A DNA stretch of 8,893 bases. Source: Micromonosporaceae bacterium. Its GTDB lineage: Bacteria > Actinomycetota > Actinomycetes > Mycobacteriales > Micromonosporaceae. The DNA lies in contig JADGHA010000154.1 of NCBI GenBank assembly GCA_019689695.1, positions 1 through 8,893 of the forward strand, given 5' to 3'. The position numbers and the translations under genes are program-made. This document shows, piece after piece, positions 7,150 to 8,893 of this stretch; the first letter of the stretch is position 1; each line of letters starts with the position of its first letter. The notes under the pieces are model-generated. The model worked only from the letters and a program-made list of their open reading frames with translations, did no database searches and was not told the DNA's origin.

Positions 7150-8781
7150 TCAGCGGCAGCCACAGGTGGCCAGCTTGGCGGCGATCCGGTCCAGGGCGGC
7201 CTCCGCCGTGCTCTGCCCGACCGGCACCGCGTCCGCCATCACCGCGAAGGCCAGCAGCCGGCCGTCGGCGTCCACCACCACACCGGCGATCGCGTTCACC
7301 CCGCGCAGCGTGCCGGTCTTGGCCCGGACCACGCCGGCGCCGTCCGTGCTGCCCTCCGCCGGCTTGCGGTAGCGCCGCTGGAGGGTACCCGACCACCCGG
7401 CCACCGGCAGGCCGGCGAAGATGGCGTGCAGCTCGGGGTGCGCCGGATCGGCCGCGATCCGCAGCAGGTCGGTCAGCGCGGACGGGGTCAGCCGGTCCTG
7501 GCGCGAGAAGCCGCTGCCGTCGGCGAGCCGGATCTCCGACTCGGGTATGCCGAGATCGGCGAGCACCTCCTCAACCGCCTCCGCCGCGCCCGCGTACGAG
7601 GCGGGCCGCCCCTTGGCCAGCGCCACCTGCCGGGCGAGCATCTCGGCGATCACGTTGTCGCTCTCGGAGAGCATGAACTCGACCATCCGGCCGACCGGCA
7701 CCGAGTCGACCCGACCCAGCTGCCGCGCACCCTCCGGTGCGGTGCCCTTGGTCACCGCCGAGGCCGGCACGCCCAGCGCCTTGGCGAACGCCTTCCCGGC
7801 CGCGAGGTCCGGCTGGGTGAACCGCGGTGACGGCGACTTGACCCGCTTCGGATTCACCCGCGCCCCATCGGTCATCAGCGCCACGGTCGGGCCGGCGAAC
7901 CCGTTGTGCGGGATGTCCGCATCCCAGGGCCCGTAGACCGGCCCGGTGAACAGTGACGAGTCCACCACGACCTTGGTCGGGGCGGTGCCGCCGAGAGCCT
8001 GCTTGACCTGCGCCGCAAGCTGGTCCAGCCGGGCCGCGCCCGGGTAGCTGCCGGTGGCGTTGATCGCCAGCGTGGGGTCGCCGCCGCCGATCAGGACGAC
8101 CTCCCCGGGATTGCGCCCGGCGACGGCGCGGGTGGGGATCCGGTAGTCCGGGCCGCGGGTGGCGAGGACGGCGGCGGCGGTCGTGAGCTTGTTCGTCGAG
8201 GCCGGCAGGGTGGGGGTGTCCTCGCCGTGCCCGTAGAGGCTGTCGCCGGTGGCGACGTCCACGACCGAGATGTGCAGCCGGCTGCCCAGCACGGACCCGG
8301 ACACCAGCGGGTCGATGGCGCTGGCGAGCCCATCTTCGGTGGGCATCGGGGCATCCGTGGAGACGCCGGCGAGCACCGGCGGCGGGGGCGGATCCGCCGG
8401 CAGCGGACCGAGGGCCGAATCGTTGCCGTTGCCGCCCAGCCAGTCCGCCACCGGCCCCGGACGAATGACCGCGAGGGCGGCCAGCACGAGCAGGAGTACG
8501 ACGGCGGCGGCGACCACGCCGACCACCCGGCCGCGCCGACGCCCGGACGGGGGCGCGCCCGGCGGGTGCGGCGGACCGGCACCGCCGCCTGGCGGGTGCG
8601 GCGGACCGGCACCGCCACCCGGCGGCGCTGGCTGCGCCCGGCCCACTGCCTGTGGCGGGGGCGGCTGCGCCCGGCCCACAGCCTGCGGCGGGGGCGGCTG
8701 CGCAGGATGGTCAGCCGGCGGGAGCGGCTGCGACAGCGAGGCCAGCGGAAGCCGCACGGTGTCTTCGACCGGGTGCCGCAC
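7150..8781 (-). CDS. dacB: D-alanyl-D-alanine carboxypeptidase/endopeptidase, peptidase S13 (DacB-type PBP, 543 aa or longer)
   Basis: Class C penicillin-binding protein that trims peptidoglycan stem peptides outside the membrane. The order is: proline-rich cytoplasmic tail 1-80 with two sets of tandem repeats; basic stop RRRGR; one membrane helix at about 86-106 (VVGVVAAAVVLLLVLAALAVI); Pro-rich linker; then the S13 catalytic region. All three active-site motifs are present: STNK with nucleophile Ser195, SDN at 374-376 and KTG at 488-490. LPASTNKLTTAAAVL, FMLSESDNVIAEMLARQ and ADGSGFSR are typical family blocks. The anchor replaces the cleaved signal peptide of E. coli DacB. The annotated GTG start at 8781 has no SD. 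The same frame stays open with coding-like third positions (reading TAPLPITGA just upstream) to the right edge without another start codon, so the true start may lie outside the window. Confidence 0.93.
   Translation of the reverse strand: MRHPVEDTVRLPLASLSQPLPPADHPAQPPPPQAVGRAQPPPPQAVGRAQPAPPGGGAGPPHPPGGGAGPPHPPGAPPSGRRRGRVVGVVAAAVVLLLVLAALAVIRPGPVADWLGGNGNDSALGPLPADPPPPPVLAGVSTDAPMPTEDGLASAIDPLVSGSVLGSRLHISVVDVATGDSLYGHGEDTPTLPASTNKLTTAAAVLATRGPDYRIPTRAVAGRNPGEVVLIGGGDPTLAINATGSYPGAARLDQLAAQVKQALGGTAPTKVVVDSSLFTGPVYGPWDADIPHNGFAGPTVALMTDGARVNPKRVKSPSPRFTQPDLAAGKAFAKALGVPASAVTKGTAPEGARQLGRVDSVPVGRMVEFMLSESDNVIAEMLARQVALAKGRPASYAGAAEAVEEVLADLGIPESEIRLADGSGFSRQDRLTPSALTDLLRIAADPAHPELHAIFAGLPVAGWSGTLQRRYRKPAEGSTDGAGVVRAKTGTLRGVNAIAGVVVDADGRLLAFAVMADAVPVGQSTAEAALDRIAAKLATCGCR
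8561..8620 (-). repeat. 30-base in-frame tandem repeat in dacB (two copies)
   Basis: Copies at 8561-8590 and 8591-8620 differ at only two positions. Each encodes the ten-residue unit GGGAGPPHPP of the DacB cytoplasmic tail. The period is a multiple of three, so copy-number change would alter tail length without breaking the frame. Confidence 0.85.
8631..8703 (-). repeat. 33-base in-frame tandem repeat in dacB (two copies plus a fragment)
   Basis: Copies at 8631-8663 and 8664-8696 differ at two positions, and a seven-base start of a third copy follows to 8703. Each encodes an 11-residue unit of the PPPPQAVGRAQ type in the DacB tail. It adjoins the distinct 30-base repeat, so the tail grew by two separate duplications. 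Confidence 0.85.
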
Positions 8782-8893
8782 CGCACCGGTGATCGGCAGG
8801 GGGGCGGTCTGGTCGGCGTTCCCGTCCGCCGGACGCCCACCCTCCGCGGGCGGGCGCCGTGTGCCCCCCTCCTCGCCGAGGTGTGAAAAAGCC
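8782..8893 (-). other. Right-edge segment: open dacB frame or dacB leader
   Basis: The dacB frame continues without a stop through all 37 codons to the edge, and most third positions are G or C. It contains no ATG, GTG or TTG in that frame. The segment also holds a purine-rich run GAGGAGGGGGGC (8863-8874, minus strand) that would be a good SD, but no in-frame start follows it at a useful distance. A short palindrome CCTCGCCGAGG lies at 8871-8881, next to an A-run (8886-8890). I cannot decide between N-terminal coding sequence and leader. Confidence 0.4.

Noticed and set aside
4363..7372. Very long plus-strand reading frames (over 780 and 920 codons) opposite ggt, tilS and the metalloprotease
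   Set aside because: They are antisense to genes with intact catalytic motifs, are rich in Arg, Pro, Gly and Ala, and show no recognisable domain. High GC with G/C-ending codons removes stops from antisense frames.
8091..8840. Minus-strand frame with GTG at 8840 overlapping dacB
   Set aside because: It is out of frame with the S13 motifs and membrane helix and gives an Arg/Pro/Ser-rich product, so it is a shadow and not evidence for a frameshifted dacB start.
8871..8890. CCTCGCCGAGG palindrome next to an A-run as a terminator of a gene beyond the edge
   Set aside because: On the plus strand the stem is followed by A rather than T residues, and on the minus strand the T-run comes before the stem, so the order is wrong for an intrinsic terminator in either direction.

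Overview
The window is very GC-rich, with strong G/C preference at third codon positions, and every gene I can support lies on the minus strand. Together with the gene content this points to an actinobacterium, most likely in the Micromonosporaceae (Actinoplanes/Micromonospora-like). The family placement is an inference from gene order and style; no marker gene in the window proves it.

Read in the direction of transcription (right to left) the layout is: a membrane-anchored class C penicillin-binding protein of the DacB/peptidase S13 type (7150-8781, reading frame open to the right edge); a Zincin_2-type HExxH metalloprotease of the family described as coenzyme F420 biosynthesis-associated (6007-7053); the short actinobacterial form of tRNA(Ile)-lysidine synthase TilS (5035-6006, whose GTG start directly abuts the stop of the metalloprotease gene); a YwrD-like gamma-glutamyltransferase without a signal peptide (3357-5000); and a large secreted subtilisin-like S8 peptidase with an I9 propeptide, a PA insert and C-terminal beta domains (1-3208, its 3' end lies outside the window). 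The gaps are 96, 0, 34 and 148 bases, so the first four genes could form one transcription unit, while the S8 gene has a longer leader with its own strong ribosome binding site.

The dacB - metalloprotease - tilS order is the familiar actinobacterial housekeeping block that usually continues into hpt and ftsH. Here the block is followed instead by the gamma-glutamyltransferase and the protease, so the block appears to be interrupted or rearranged after tilS. Small-scale structure includes a 148-base leader with a nested inverted repeat and a 29-codon ORF that overlaps the protease start as ATGA, a 19-base imperfect palindrome ahead of the metalloprotease gene, and in-frame 30- and 33-base tandem repeats that encode the proline-rich cytoplasmic tail of DacB.

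I see no CRISPR array, insertion sequence, tRNA, rRNA or phage gene, and no convincing undescribed multi-gene system. The very long plus-strand reading frames are antisense shadows of the real genes, as expected at this base composition.
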